A stretch of DNA of 35,155 bases from Candidatus Muiribacterium halophilum (GTDB lineage: Bacteria; Muiribacteriota; Muiribacteriia; Muiribacteriales; Muiribacteriaceae): positions 1 to 35,155 of the forward strand of contig PKTG01000100.1 in NCBI GenBank assembly GCA_002869225.1, given 5' to 3'. Of this stretch, positions 23,784 through 31,769 are shown one piece after another. Both the position numbers and the translations under genes were made by a program. Positions within the stretch are counted from its first letter, which is position 1; each line of letters starts with the position of its first letter. The notes below the pieces were generated by a model. That model was not told the DNA's origin. It saw nothing but the letters and a program-made list of their open reading frames with translations, and did no database searches.

Positions 23784-25018
23784 GAAGCCCTGACCCATCT
23801 TATAAGTTCTTTAAAAGAAGGTCTTTTTCCAAACATCAATATTCCAACTCTATATATTCTTGAACAAATATATACAAAAAAGATTATTGATAAAGTATTA
23901 ACTACTATAGATGTGATTATCTCAAGAGTGGATGGACTTGCAACAGCTATTCTTACAAGCATAAGCATAGGATTGAAGAAGGGTACATGTGAAAGTATCT
24001 GATATATAAAAAGACCAGGGTCTTTTGTCGCAGCAAAACTTATAAAAAAAGGTATTATTAGTAGCATAGTTGCTGGAGTAGCTGCCTGTTTGAGATCATC
24101 AGGATTTGAACAAATAGCACCAGCTATCATAAAGATAGAGGAAAACTGGAAGAATCCCAATACAAAAAATACAACAAAATAAACAAATATTGTTGGCGAT
24201 ACGTCAAGATATTCTGAGACAGGAATATTTAACATATTAGCTATCCAATATGATACAAATATCATCAATCCCCATACAGTATACTGAAACACTCCAACTA
24301 GACCAACTCCAAGAAGTTTCCCCATCATCATCTGAAAAGTATTGCACGATGAAAGCATGACCTCTACCACTCTCGAGGATTTCTCATCATAAACACCACT
24401 CATAATCTGATTGGCATATAAAAGAAGTGACATATAAAGTATTAGAAGAAAAGCATAAGCTGTAATAAAATCCTGTGCTATGGATTTTTCCTTTTTCTGT
24501 CCCTTTTCAAGTTTAACAGTCTTAATATTCAACTCTTTCGATAATGATTCGACAAGAACAGGGTCTATTCCTTCCCTTATCATCTTTTCAGAAGATATTG
24601 CAGAGGATATACCTGAACGTATTCTGTTAATGAATTCTATATCTCCAAGTGAGCTCGAATAATATGTTATCTCACCTTGTTCAAAAGAGTCTTTAGGTAT
24701 CACGATCAGAGCTTTTATATCTTTTTTTTCAACAAGTGATCGATAATGCTTCTCGTCTTCAAGATATTCGGACTCATTTATTACATCAATATCATACTTT
24801 GGATCCTTAAACCTCTTAAGTATCTTTTCAGTTAAAACACCAGTCTTATCAACAAAGATCAGATGTTTTTCCTGAGAAGAGGAATACGATACAAGAAACG
24901 CAGGACCGATAGCAAAAGCAATTAAAAGTAATGGAGCAAAAAGTGTTGAGATTATAAAAAATTTCGACCTGATCTTTGTAAAAAACTCTCTTTTTATTAT
25001 CAATAAGATCTTATCCAT
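23780..25018 (-). CDS. ABC-2 type transporter permease (NatB-like)
   Basis: The 412-residue inner-membrane permease has an N-terminal helix after IIKREFFTKIRSKFF, a periplasmic loop of about 130 residues, and five or six hydrophobic helices in the C-terminal half. The cytoplasmic motif ANQIMSGVYDEKSSRVVEVML, with the EKSSR stretch typical of NatB/YhaP exporters, is clear. It starts 8 bp inside the ATPase gene and ends coupled to the SGNH gene. The substrate may be ions, peptides or a lipid product of the downstream cluster. The gene itself is intact although its ATPase partner carries a stop. Confidence 0.88.
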   Translation of the reverse strand: MDKILLIIKREFFTKIRSKFFIISTLFAPLLLIAFAIGPAFLVSYSSSQEKHLIFVDKTGVLTEKILKRFKDPKYDIDVINESEYLEDEKHYRSLVEKKDIKALIVIPKDSFEQGEITYYSSSLGDIEFINRIRSGISSAISSEKMIREGIDPVLVESLSKELNIKTVKLEKGQKKEKSIAQDFITAYAFLLILYMSLLLYANQIMSGVYDEKSSRVVEVMLSSCNTFQMMMGKLLGVGLVGVFQYTVWGLMIFVSYWIANMLNIPVSEYLDVSPTIFVYFVVFFVLGFFQFSSIFMIAGAICSNPDDLKQAATPATMLLIIPFFISFAATKDPGLFIYQILSHVPFFNPMLMLVRIAVASPSTLEIITSIVVNTLSIIFFVYICSRIYRVGILMFGKRPSFKELIRWVRAS

Positions 25019-25910
25019 TCTCTACCACCTTAATAAATATATCGTTCAAAGAAGCATCAGTAGCCTTAAAATAGTTAATATCAAGTTCAAGCTCCGCAAG
25101 TTCTTTAAAAAGATCCTTCGCCTGATATCCTTTTTTCAAAGTCACCTCACTATGATTTGAATAGCTGTTAACACTCTCGACCTGAGGCATATTTTCTATC
25201 AAAGAACTCTTTCCTTCAAAAGATACTATCACACTATTGATCGAGTATTGTCTTCTGATATCAGAAAGATCTCCATAAAGGACCTGTTTTCCTTTATTTA
25301 TTAAAAAGATACTTTAACATAGCTTTTCAGCATTTTCCATAAGATGTGTAGAAAGTATTATTGCCTTGTCTTTATTTTTCATATCAATAAGAATATCTTT
25401 AAGAAACTTTGTATTAACCGGATCAAGACCTGAAAAAGGTTCATCCATTATTATCAGCTCAGGATCATGCAGTATAGTACCTATAAACTGTATTTTTTGC
25501 GCCATTCCTTTTGAAAGTTCTCCTACTCTGCTATCCTTCCTATCAATCATATTCACCTTTTCAAGCCAATAAAGAGAACTACTTTTAGCTTCTGAATTTG
25601 ACATCCCTTTCATCTGACCAAGAAAGATAAGATGCTCAAGCACCTTCATGTTCTGATACAACCCTCTCTCTTCAGGAAGGTAGCCGATCTTATCTCTAAA
25701 CTCATCCTTAAATCCTTCGCCGAAAAGATCTATTTTCCCTTTATCAGGCATGGTTATGTTCATTATCATTCTCATAGTTGAAGATTTCCCTGCTCCATTA
25801 GGACCCAAAAATCCAAGTATCTCGCCTTTTTTAAGAGAAAATCTCAGATTATCGACAGCAACTACATCTTTATATTTTTTTACAATATCATCTACTTTTA
25901 GAACTTCCAT
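25011..25910 (-). pseudogene. ABC transporter ATPase (NatA-like) interrupted by an in-frame stop
   Basis: The frame is open for 300 codons except for one TAA at 25314-25316, directly after STHLMENAEKLC, where related proteins continue with Asp/Glu-Arg/Lys-Ile-Phe. The reading resumes in the same frame as SIFLINKGKQVLYGDLSDIR, so this is a point change, not a frameshift. The first part (198 residues) has Walker A GPNGAGKSST, signature ELSKGM, Walker B LIIMDEPF and the switch His (LSTHL), so all ATPase motifs survive. What is cut off is the ~100-residue C-terminal domain. The gene may be broken, read through, still functional when truncated, or a sequencing error. ATG 25910 follows AAGGGATG. 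Confidence 0.75.
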
Positions 25911-25986
25911 ATTTCATCCCTTGACTCAAAGTTTTCATTAGTTTAACGGATTTAGAGAAAAATTAAAATAGTTTCTGGTCATTATA

Positions 25987-28143
25987 TTATTTAAACTCTT
26001 CATAAGCTCTTTGAAGTAGCTGACAATATTTTTCTCTGTCATAGACACTGTGAACCGAACTCTCATAAAATTCCAGTGGGAGAGCTTTTATCTCCTTATC
26101 TTCTACAAGTATATAGCGGATCTTCTCACCAGGATGTATATCAATTCCGTTATGACTATAGGTAGCTATAACATTTGAGATACAACTGCTTACCTTATAA
26201 TCCTCACAACTCTTTGACACCCTTTTTTCAATAAACAGTTCTTTTAGACTCACTCTAGCATTCTTTAATCTATCTATATAATAAAGATAAAGGTCTTTTG
26301 ATCGTCTTATGTTTTTTTTAAAATCACCTATATTTTCAGACCGTTTAAGCAGACACAAGCATTCTCTTTGAAATTCACATATTATTTCAGGTGTATCATG
26401 TCTTCTTATTCCCATCCCTCTTACCTTAAGCTTTCCATCAGAAAAAACTCCATAATATCTGTTTGGAACCGTTAGTCCATCATCTTTTGAGACAGTAAAA
26501 TATATCCATTTATATACACCTTCAATCGCTATCTTAAAATCTATGTCAAAAAGTCCACTTCCTTTATATTTGTTATTGACATCTGAATCTATTATCTTTA
26601 TTAATTCTTCATATTCCTTTCTATAAGCGTCCTTTCTTAATACCCATATTGCATCAGTCAGACCATGAAGTATTCTGAAACCTTCTCTTTCCGCACATTC
26701 TTTTGCTGATAATAAAAGTTCTCTTCCGACAGCTGTAGTAGCCTCATGCGATTCTATTCTTCCAAATCTTGCATTTTTATAACCAAGATAACCAAAACTA
26801 ACTACAAGTAACCACTTCAACGCTTTCTGTCTTTTATCAATAGAGGATTTCTTTTTTATATCTTTTTCAGCTTTTAATATCTCTTTCAGATATTTTCTTC
26901 TTTTAAGAATGAGTTCTATAGTAGATGCTACAATCCCTTTTTTTCTTCTGCAAAAGGTATGATCGGTTCCTGGGATCTTATCTTTACATTCAGGATGTGA
27001 ACAGTTTATAGTCTCACCTGAAAGATTATACTTAACCATTATCGAAGGATACATAGAAAAAAAATCAAGTTCAGCAGCTGAAAAATACAAACCGGGATCA
27101 GGTCTGAAACTGAGACCACCCTTATCACATCTTATAAGCGAGTTTACACTTCTTCTTTTTTCAGGAAGATTCTTCTTCACAGGCACCATCTTTCCAGCTT
27201 TTATGACCTTTGAGACTTCCATTGAACTGATTACAGTACCAGGAGAGGTCCTTGCTATTTTCTGAATAGACATGCCTGATATTCTTGCGAGCTCTATAAG
27301 TCCATCAAGACCTACTTCCTTAAAATAAAAAGAATTTTCAGCATCTATATGAATCCTTCCTTTAAGATAGGATGACTTTTTTTTAAATAAAGTCCTACCA
27401 TAGGAAAAAAAACTCCTTTCTTTTTTAGATGACACTTTTTTTTGAACATCTCTTGACAGATTACATATATCATTATCTAAAAGTAGAGGTATTATATGAG
27501 AATCTCCAAAATTTGAGATTATAATATCCGGATCATGATCTTTTATAATATCATCAAGATAATCTATCTCGTCAGGCACCATTACTCTTCTAGGACCATT
27601 TCCGATCTTAACAAAGATCTCCGGTATATCTTTCATATGAGCCGGATCCTTTGAATCATTCTCAAAACCAAGCCTCATGATCTTCAAGGACGGTAAATCA
27701 TAATCAAGAGAAGAGATATCTTCTATACATCTTATGCATTCCCCGTCTATAACACACCAGGAAAAAGGAGATATATTATTTTCAAAACAGAATCTCTCTG
27801 CAGGTTCTATATCAAGATCATATACATTTATCTGGTTGAAATATTCAAGAGAAAGAATAAAATCATATACTTTGTAATATTCTTTATTATCGCTAAGGGA
27901 TAAAGAAAAAACGTTGATACTTTCTCCTGTAAAATCCTCTCTGGATCCATTTCCAAATATAAGTTTTGGAAAACGTCTTTTTATATCTCTCAGAAAATAT
28001 TTGACTTTTTTACCATCATCTTCAACATAGAATCTTATCTTATATTTTATATCTATATGATCTGCTGAACCACTCTCGTCAACATACCATAATCTGAGAA
28101 CGTCACTGTATCTATATATATCAGTCAAAAAGATTTTCTTCAA
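25987..28143 (-). CDS. Divergent family-B DNA polymerase in a lexA operon
   Basis: The 718-residue product carries the three palm motifs of family B: motif A ELDFFSMYPSIM (metal-binding D360), motif B KALKWLLVVSFGYLGYK (443-456) and motif C HGLTDAIWV. In motif C the usual D-T-D is L-T-D; the second Asp (D497), the metal ligand, is kept. A later VRGMGIRRHDTP also fits the family. Where the 3'-5' exonuclease motif I would be (LKIMRLGFEND) the D-x-E pair is missing, so proofreading is probably absent. Cys381, 386 and 398 follow motif A. The start is TTG 28143 with GGAAGG upstream; it overlaps the small helical gene by 23 bp. It is probably a PolB2-like translesion polymerase under LexA control. 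Confidence 0.85.
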   Translation of the reverse strand: MKKIFLTDIYRYSDVLRLWYVDESGSADHIDIKYKIRFYVEDDGKKVKYFLRDIKRRFPKLIFGNGSREDFTGESINVFSLSLSDNKEYYKVYDFILSLEYFNQINVYDLDIEPAERFCFENNISPFSWCVIDGECIRCIEDISSLDYDLPSLKIMRLGFENDSKDPAHMKDIPEIFVKIGNGPRRVMVPDEIDYLDDIIKDHDPDIIISNFGDSHIIPLLLDNDICNLSRDVQKKVSSKKERSFFSYGRTLFKKKSSYLKGRIHIDAENSFYFKEVGLDGLIELARISGMSIQKIARTSPGTVISSMEVSKVIKAGKMVPVKKNLPEKRRSVNSLIRCDKGGLSFRPDPGLYFSAAELDFFSMYPSIMVKYNLSGETINCSHPECKDKIPGTDHTFCRRKKGIVASTIELILKRRKYLKEILKAEKDIKKKSSIDKRQKALKWLLVVSFGYLGYKNARFGRIESHEATTAVGRELLLSAKECAEREGFRILHGLTDAIWVLRKDAYRKEYEELIKIIDSDVNNKYKGSGLFDIDFKIAIEGVYKWIYFTVSKDDGLTVPNRYYGVFSDGKLKVRGMGIRRHDTPEIICEFQRECLCLLKRSENIGDFKKNIRRSKDLYLYYIDRLKNARVSLKELFIEKRVSKSCEDYKVSSCISNVIATYSHNGIDIHPGEKIRYILVEDKEIKALPLEFYESSVHSVYDREKYCQLLQRAYEEFK

Positions 28144-28399
28144 TCAGTATACCTTCCTGCTTAAGACACTCTCTAATCTTTTTAAGTTTTTTATGTTGTT
28201 CTATTATTACAGCAAGCATTATAGCTTCCAAAGGATATACCATGTCAGAGTTAGCAATAGCCTGTATATGATTTTTTGACATATTAAAGATATCATCAAA
28301 AAGCAGCTGATCCTCTTTTCTTAGAGCACGTCTGAAACTCTTCCAATTCCCTTTTGTCGATTCTATTATCTGAGTAGAAGTCAACAATGTCCTTCCCAT
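28121..28399 (-). CDS. Small helical protein of the lexA-polB operon
   Basis: The 92-residue helical product contains TKGNWKSFRRALRKEDQLLF and PLEAIMLAVIIEQHKKLKKI. The start is ATG 28399 with a perfect GGAGG five bases upstream (28405-28409). The frame is open further up (to 28444), but that would discard this site. It overlaps the 3' end of the RecA-fold gene by 104 bp in another frame and the polB start by 23 bp, so production is likely tied to both. The role is unknown; a polymerase accessory or adaptor subunit is suggested only by context. No enzyme motif is seen. Confidence 0.75.
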   Translation of the reverse strand: MGRTLLTSTQIIESTKGNWKSFRRALRKEDQLLFDDIFNMSKNHIQAIANSDMVYPLEAIMLAVIIEQHKKLKKIRECLKQEGILIEENLFD

Positions 28400-28865
28400 A
28401 ACGTCCTCCATAAAAAATATTCCCATATTCCTCAATAAAAACAAAACTCAACTGATTTTCTTTTAGAGCTAAGAGAGCTTCTCTGAAAATATCCTGTTTC
28501 ACTTTTTCTTTGATATCTTCTCCTAAAAAAAGTCTTCTTACACTTGAGATTATAAGTATCTTACAATGTCTTTCCTTAAAGGTTATTTCTTTGATTATCT
28601 CTGAGAATTGATATACTGTAAATACTCTAGATATAAATATGGATTCAAATAAAGCATAAGCTTCTTTTTTTGCTTTTCTTGTATGATAAGCTACTATATA
28701 AGGATCAAACATTTCGCAAAGGTCAAGCACTCTTATCTCACGATAACGCTCCGAAACAACATATATCATCTTATTAAAAAAAGATCTGTAATCAGCATGC
28801 GAATATAACCTTTTATGAGAGACCCTGTTTTTAATATAGATATCAAATAAAGTATCTCTATACAT
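28296..28865 (-). CDS. RecA-fold protein without P-loop (ImuA/Rad55-like)
   Basis: The 189-residue product keeps RecA/RadA landmarks: a strand and loop VLDLCEMFDPYIVAYHTRKA, then ISRVFTVYQFSEIIKEI (the RecA-family 'aRAFTxYQ' region), then a Walker-B-position strand CKILIISSVRRLFLGED in which Ser replaces the Asp. No Walker A GxxGxGKT exists; the protein begins just after where it would lie. It is therefore predicted not to hydrolyse ATP, like ImuA/SulA-type partners. The ATG at 28865 directly abuts the lexA stop codon. The last ~34 residues are encoded within the overlap with the next gene and may be non-conserved. Homology is inferred from motif reading, not a search. Confidence 0.65.
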   Translation of the reverse strand: MYRDTLFDIYIKNRVSHKRLYSHADYRSFFNKMIYVVSERYREIRVLDLCEMFDPYIVAYHTRKAKKEAYALFESIFISRVFTVYQFSEIIKEITFKERHCKILIISSVRRLFLGEDIKEKVKQDIFREALLALKENQLSFVFIEEYGNIFYGGRYGKDIVDFYSDNRIDKRELEEFQTCSKKRGSAAF

Positions 28866-29468
28866 CTATAACTCTCGGATTATACCTCTTAAAACTCCCT
28901 GTATCCTGACTCTTTCACCTTCTATCTCGATCGGTTTAAATGCCTCGTTTGCGGGTTGAAGTCTTATCATATCTTCTTTTTCAGGAAAATAACGTTTAAG
29001 CGTGATCTCATAATCATCTATTAGAGCTACCACTATATCTCCGGCACGCGGTGTCTTCTTTCCGTCTATTATAACGATATCACCCTCTATTATATGATCA
29101 TCTTTCATCGAATCACCTTTTACTTTAAGAGCATAAAGATCTTTTCCATACATAGTAGATGGTACTTCAACCTTTTCATCATCATCTTCAAACTCCTCAA
29201 CAGGTATACCAGCCTGTATAAGACCAAGAAGTGGAAGTTCTTTCTTATCGTTATCATCTTCGGATATATCCACATTAAGACTCACCCTGCCACCATCGTT
29301 TTTACAAAGCACCCCAAGGGAGACCATCTTCTCTATATGTTCATGCATAGTAGCGACAGAACGAAGTCCAAAATAAGAACAAAGTTCTTTAAGAGTAGGT
29401 GAGTATCCTCTTTCACTGATGCATTCCTTTATAAACTCAAATATCTGACTCTGTCTTTTAGTAAGCAT
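28866..29468 (-). CDS. lexA: SOS repressor LexA
   Basis: The 200-residue repressor represses DNA-damage genes and self-cleaves with RecA filaments. The winged helix (RQSQIFEFIKECISERGYSP through LRSVATMHEHIEKM) is at residues 5-50. The cleavage site A86-G87 lies in LIQAGIPVEE. The catalytic Ser120 is in VKGDSMKDDHI and Lys158 in EITLKRYF, so it should be cleavable. GGGGGGAGAG lies directly upstream of ATG 29468. It heads the operon lexA-RecA-fold-small-polB with no gaps, so the three genes should be induced with it. A perfect 10-bp inverted repeat overlies the predicted transcription start and is a candidate autoregulatory site. Confidence 0.95.
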   Translation of the reverse strand: MLTKRQSQIFEFIKECISERGYSPTLKELCSYFGLRSVATMHEHIEKMVSLGVLCKNDGGRVSLNVDISEDDNDKKELPLLGLIQAGIPVEEFEDDDEKVEVPSTMYGKDLYALKVKGDSMKDDHIIEGDIVIIDGKKTPRAGDIVVALIDDYEITLKRYFPEKEDMIRLQPANEAFKPIEIEGERVRIQGVLRGIIREL

Positions 29469-29498
29469 TCTCTCCCCCCTTGTCTTTAGAACAAAGAT

Positions 29499-29533
29499 AA
29501 AAAAATATTCGGGATGATATTCTATCCCGAATA
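29499..29533 (-). terminator. Palindrome and T-run: terminator of the dehydrogenase gene and/or lexA operator
   Basis: On the minus strand, arms TATTCGGGAT (29524-29533) and ATCCCGAATA (29506-29515) are perfectly complementary over 10 bp around an 8-base loop, followed at once by seven T. This is a good rho-independent terminator for the alcohol dehydrogenase transcript. The left arm also coincides with the expected +1 of the lexA promoter, so it could serve as a repressor site as DNA. Confidence 0.72.
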
Positions 29534-29534
29534 C

Positions 29535-29563
29535 ATTATAACCGAAAAAAAACCGAATTTCAA
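29535..29563 (-). promoter_or_regulatory. Sigma-70-type promoter of the lexA operon
   Basis: The minus strand reads TTGAAA (29558-29563), a 17-bp spacer and a consensus TATAAT (29535-29540). The expected start point, about seven bases on, falls inside the left arm of the palindrome. The -35 box lies within a few bases of the dehydrogenase stop codon. The spacer contains two CGG-T direct repeats around a T-run. Confidence 0.82.
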
Positions 29564-29564
29564 A

Positions 29565-30731
29565 TCAAAGAGAATTTACAAGTATACGTCTTACATCATC
29601 AGGATAAAGCTTCCTAAAATTTCCTACAGTACCGAAGACCATCTTTATATTTTCACACATATCATCAAAGTATTCATCCGTTATATTTACTTCTGAAAGT
29701 TTGACCGGCATACCTATCTCTAAAAAAAACTTCTCAAGTCTATCTATAAATCTTTTTGCTTTATCATAAGAAGCCTGCTCGTCCATATCAAAAAGCGTTT
29801 TACCCAGATCACAGAATTTTTGGTAATTATCCTTATCAAGGACATATCTCATCCATGATAAAGTTATAATAGAAAGTCCAGCTCCGTGAGTCAGATCATA
29901 ATATGCACTCAGTTCATGTTCTATAAGATGAGTAGCCCAATCTGTTATCTTACCACAAGATAACAAGTTGTTAAGTCCTATAGTAGATGCCCACATAAGA
30001 TTTGCTCTACTTTCATAATCATCACCTTTTTTTATCGCATCCTTCACATAGTTCACACAGGTCTTAAGAACTACTTCACATAACCTATCCGAAATATAAG
30101 CATCATCATTAGCAGAAAAATACTGTTCAAATACATGAGACATTATATCTACAGTTCCGGCAGCTGTCTGATAAGGACTTACACTAAAGGTGTTTTGAGG
30201 ATCCAGGATTGAAAATACCGGTTTACAATGTTCACTATGTAGCGGTAGCTTCTGTTTCGTTTCCTCGTTTGTAATTACAGCTCCTGCGTTTGACTCTGAA
30301 CCTGTAGCTGATAAAGTAAGTATTGTAGCGATAGGAAGCGCTGAAGTGATTCTTTTTTTACCTATGTTAAAATCCCATGGATCTCCTTCATACTTAGCTG
30401 CTGCTGCTATCGCTTTACTACAATCAAGTACAGAACCAGCTCCTGCTGCAAGCACAAGCTCGATATTATTCTCTTTACATATTTTGGCGCCTTCTCTTAC
30501 AGATTCTATACTCGGATTAGGTTTTACACCCGAAAGCTCTTTAAAAAAAATATCCTTTTCCTTAAAAATACTTATAATACGATCATATAAACCCATCTTT
30601 TTAAGACTGCTTTTACCGTATACCAGAAGCACCCTTCTCGCGTTCAAAGTCTTTAACTGATTAGCTAAAACTTTTATCTGATCTTTACCAAAAAAAAGTT
30701 TTGTTGGAGAATGAAACTTGAAATCCTTCAT
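29565..30731 (-). CDS. Iron-containing alcohol dehydrogenase (butanol dehydrogenase type)
   Basis: The 388-residue NAD(P)H-dependent enzyme reduces aldehydes to alcohols in fermentation. The Rossmann-like half has LAAGAGSVLDCSKA (about residues 94-107; the usual G-G-G-S is A-G-A-G-S here). The metal ligands are D195 and H199 (GTVDIMSHVFEQ), H268 and H282 (THLIEH and DLTHGAG). The opening FKFHSPTKLFFGKDQI is typical of the BdhA/YqhD group. GGAGG lies seven bases before the ATG. It is monocistronic: divergent from the DUF523 gene (73 bp apart) and closed by the terminator at 29499-29533. The physiological substrate is not determined by sequence. Confidence 0.93.
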   Translation of the reverse strand: MKDFKFHSPTKLFFGKDQIKVLANQLKTLNARRVLLVYGKSSLKKMGLYDRIISIFKEKDIFFKELSGVKPNPSIESVREGAKICKENNIELVLAAGAGSVLDCSKAIAAAAKYEGDPWDFNIGKKRITSALPIATILTLSATGSESNAGAVITNEETKQKLPLHSEHCKPVFSILDPQNTFSVSPYQTAAGTVDIMSHVFEQYFSANDDAYISDRLCEVVLKTCVNYVKDAIKKGDDYESRANLMWASTIGLNNLLSCGKITDWATHLIEHELSAYYDLTHGAGLSIITLSWMRYVLDKDNYQKFCDLGKTLFDMDEQASYDKAKRFIDRLEKFFLEIGMPVKLSEVNITDEYFDDMCENIKMVFGTVGNFRKLYPDDVRRILVNSL

Positions 30732-30804
30732 TATTTTGCCTCCATATATGTTATAATATGTTAATAATATTATAGACTTTAAAGACTTATTTCAAGGAGA
30801 GATT

Positions 30805-31767
30805 ATGATCAGACCAAAAGTTCTTGTGAGCAAATGTATTGAATTTGAAAGGTGTAGATATAACTCAAATATAATATCCAGCGAGACTGTTAAAGTTTTA
30901 AAGGACCATGTTGATTTCATACCAGTCTGTGCTGAAGTCGAGATAGGTCTAGGTATACCAAGGGAACCAGTAAGACTCGTAAAAGAAAATGAACAGATAA
31001 GACTGATACAACCCGCAACGGATAGGGATCTCACCGAAAAGATGAACGATTTTTCAAATAACTTTATCGATTCTCTCGAAGAGATCGATGGAATAATATT
31101 AAAGGAAAAATCTCCATCATGTGGAATAAAAGGAGCTAAAGTATATAATAAAAGAGATGCTAAAAAACACTTCGAGAAAAACTCAGGATTATTAGCCAAA
31201 AGACTTTTAGAATCATTTCCATACACAGCTATCGAAGATGAAGGAAGGCTTAGAAACTTTAGTATAAGAGAACATTTTCTTATAAACATCTATACAAAAG
31301 CAAGGTTTAATAAGATAGACAAAAATCGGAAGATAAAGGAACTCATCGATTTTCATTCCGATCACAAATATCTTTTAATGGCCTACGATCAGGTATTACT
31401 TAAAGAGTTAGGAAACCTTCTCGGTAATTTCAAAAAAGGTTCTGAAGATAAAACCTTTAAAGAGTATAAAAAGATCTTAAAAAAAGCACTTTCCGAGATA
31501 CCTTCTTATAAAAGTCATATAAACGCTATCGAACATTGTCTTGGTTATTTTAAAGATAGACTTAAAAAAGATGAAAAAGAATTTTTCCTTGAAAGACTTA
31601 ACGGATTCAGAAACGGGAAACTTCCACTCAGTGTTGCTATTAGTATTTTAAGGTCATGGATAGTAAGGTTTGACGAACCTTATCTTAAGAGACAGGTATA
31701 TATGCAACCTTATCCAATAGAACTTGAGACAATAAAAGATTCAGGTCTCGGAAGAGATCTTAAGTAA
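30805..31767 (+). CDS. DUF523-DUF1722 (YbgA-type) protein
   Basis: The 320-residue product has two joined domains. The N-terminal DUF523 part (about 1-150) has its conserved cysteines in SKCIEFERCRYN, VCAEVEIGLGIPRE and KSPSCGIKG. The C-terminal YbgA/DUF1722 part has FHSDHKYLLMAYDQ and a long helical region ending SWIVRFDEPYLKRQVYMQPY. The molecular function is not established. Similar genes are often found near cobalamin or photolyase genes, which fits the B12-binding radical SAM gene next door. AAGGAG precedes the ATG. A TATAAT at about 30752-30757 has only a weak -35. It converges with the next gene with two bases between stops. Confidence 0.88.
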   Translation: MIRPKVLVSKCIEFERCRYNSNIISSETVKVLKDHVDFIPVCAEVEIGLGIPREPVRLVKENEQIRLIQPATDRDLTEKMNDFSNNFIDSLEEIDGIILKEKSPSCGIKGAKVYNKRDAKKHFEKNSGLLAKRLLESFPYTAIEDEGRLRNFSIREHFLINIYTKARFNKIDKNRKIKELIDFHSDHKYLLMAYDQVLLKELGNLLGNFKKGSEDKTFKEYKKILKKALSEIPSYKSHINAIEHCLGYFKDRLKKDEKEFFLERLNGFRNGKLPLSVAISILRSWIVRFDEPYLKRQVYMQPYPIELETIKDSGLGRDLK

Positions 31768-31769
31768 AA

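Noticed and set aside
25011-25232. A separate small gene starting with GTG at 25232
   Set aside because: It continues the ATPase frame after a single TAA, has no ribosome site and resembles the normal NatA C-terminus.
29481-29500. LexA box in the imperfect repeat CTTTGT...ACAAGG downstream of the promoter
   Set aside because: The arms match in only five of six positions and the perfect palindrome at 29506-29533 is a better candidate.
30792-31289. Minus-strand 165-codon frame within the DUF523 gene
   Set aside because: It is antisense to clearly conserved motifs, Ser/Phe-rich as expected of a shadow frame, and has no ribosome site.
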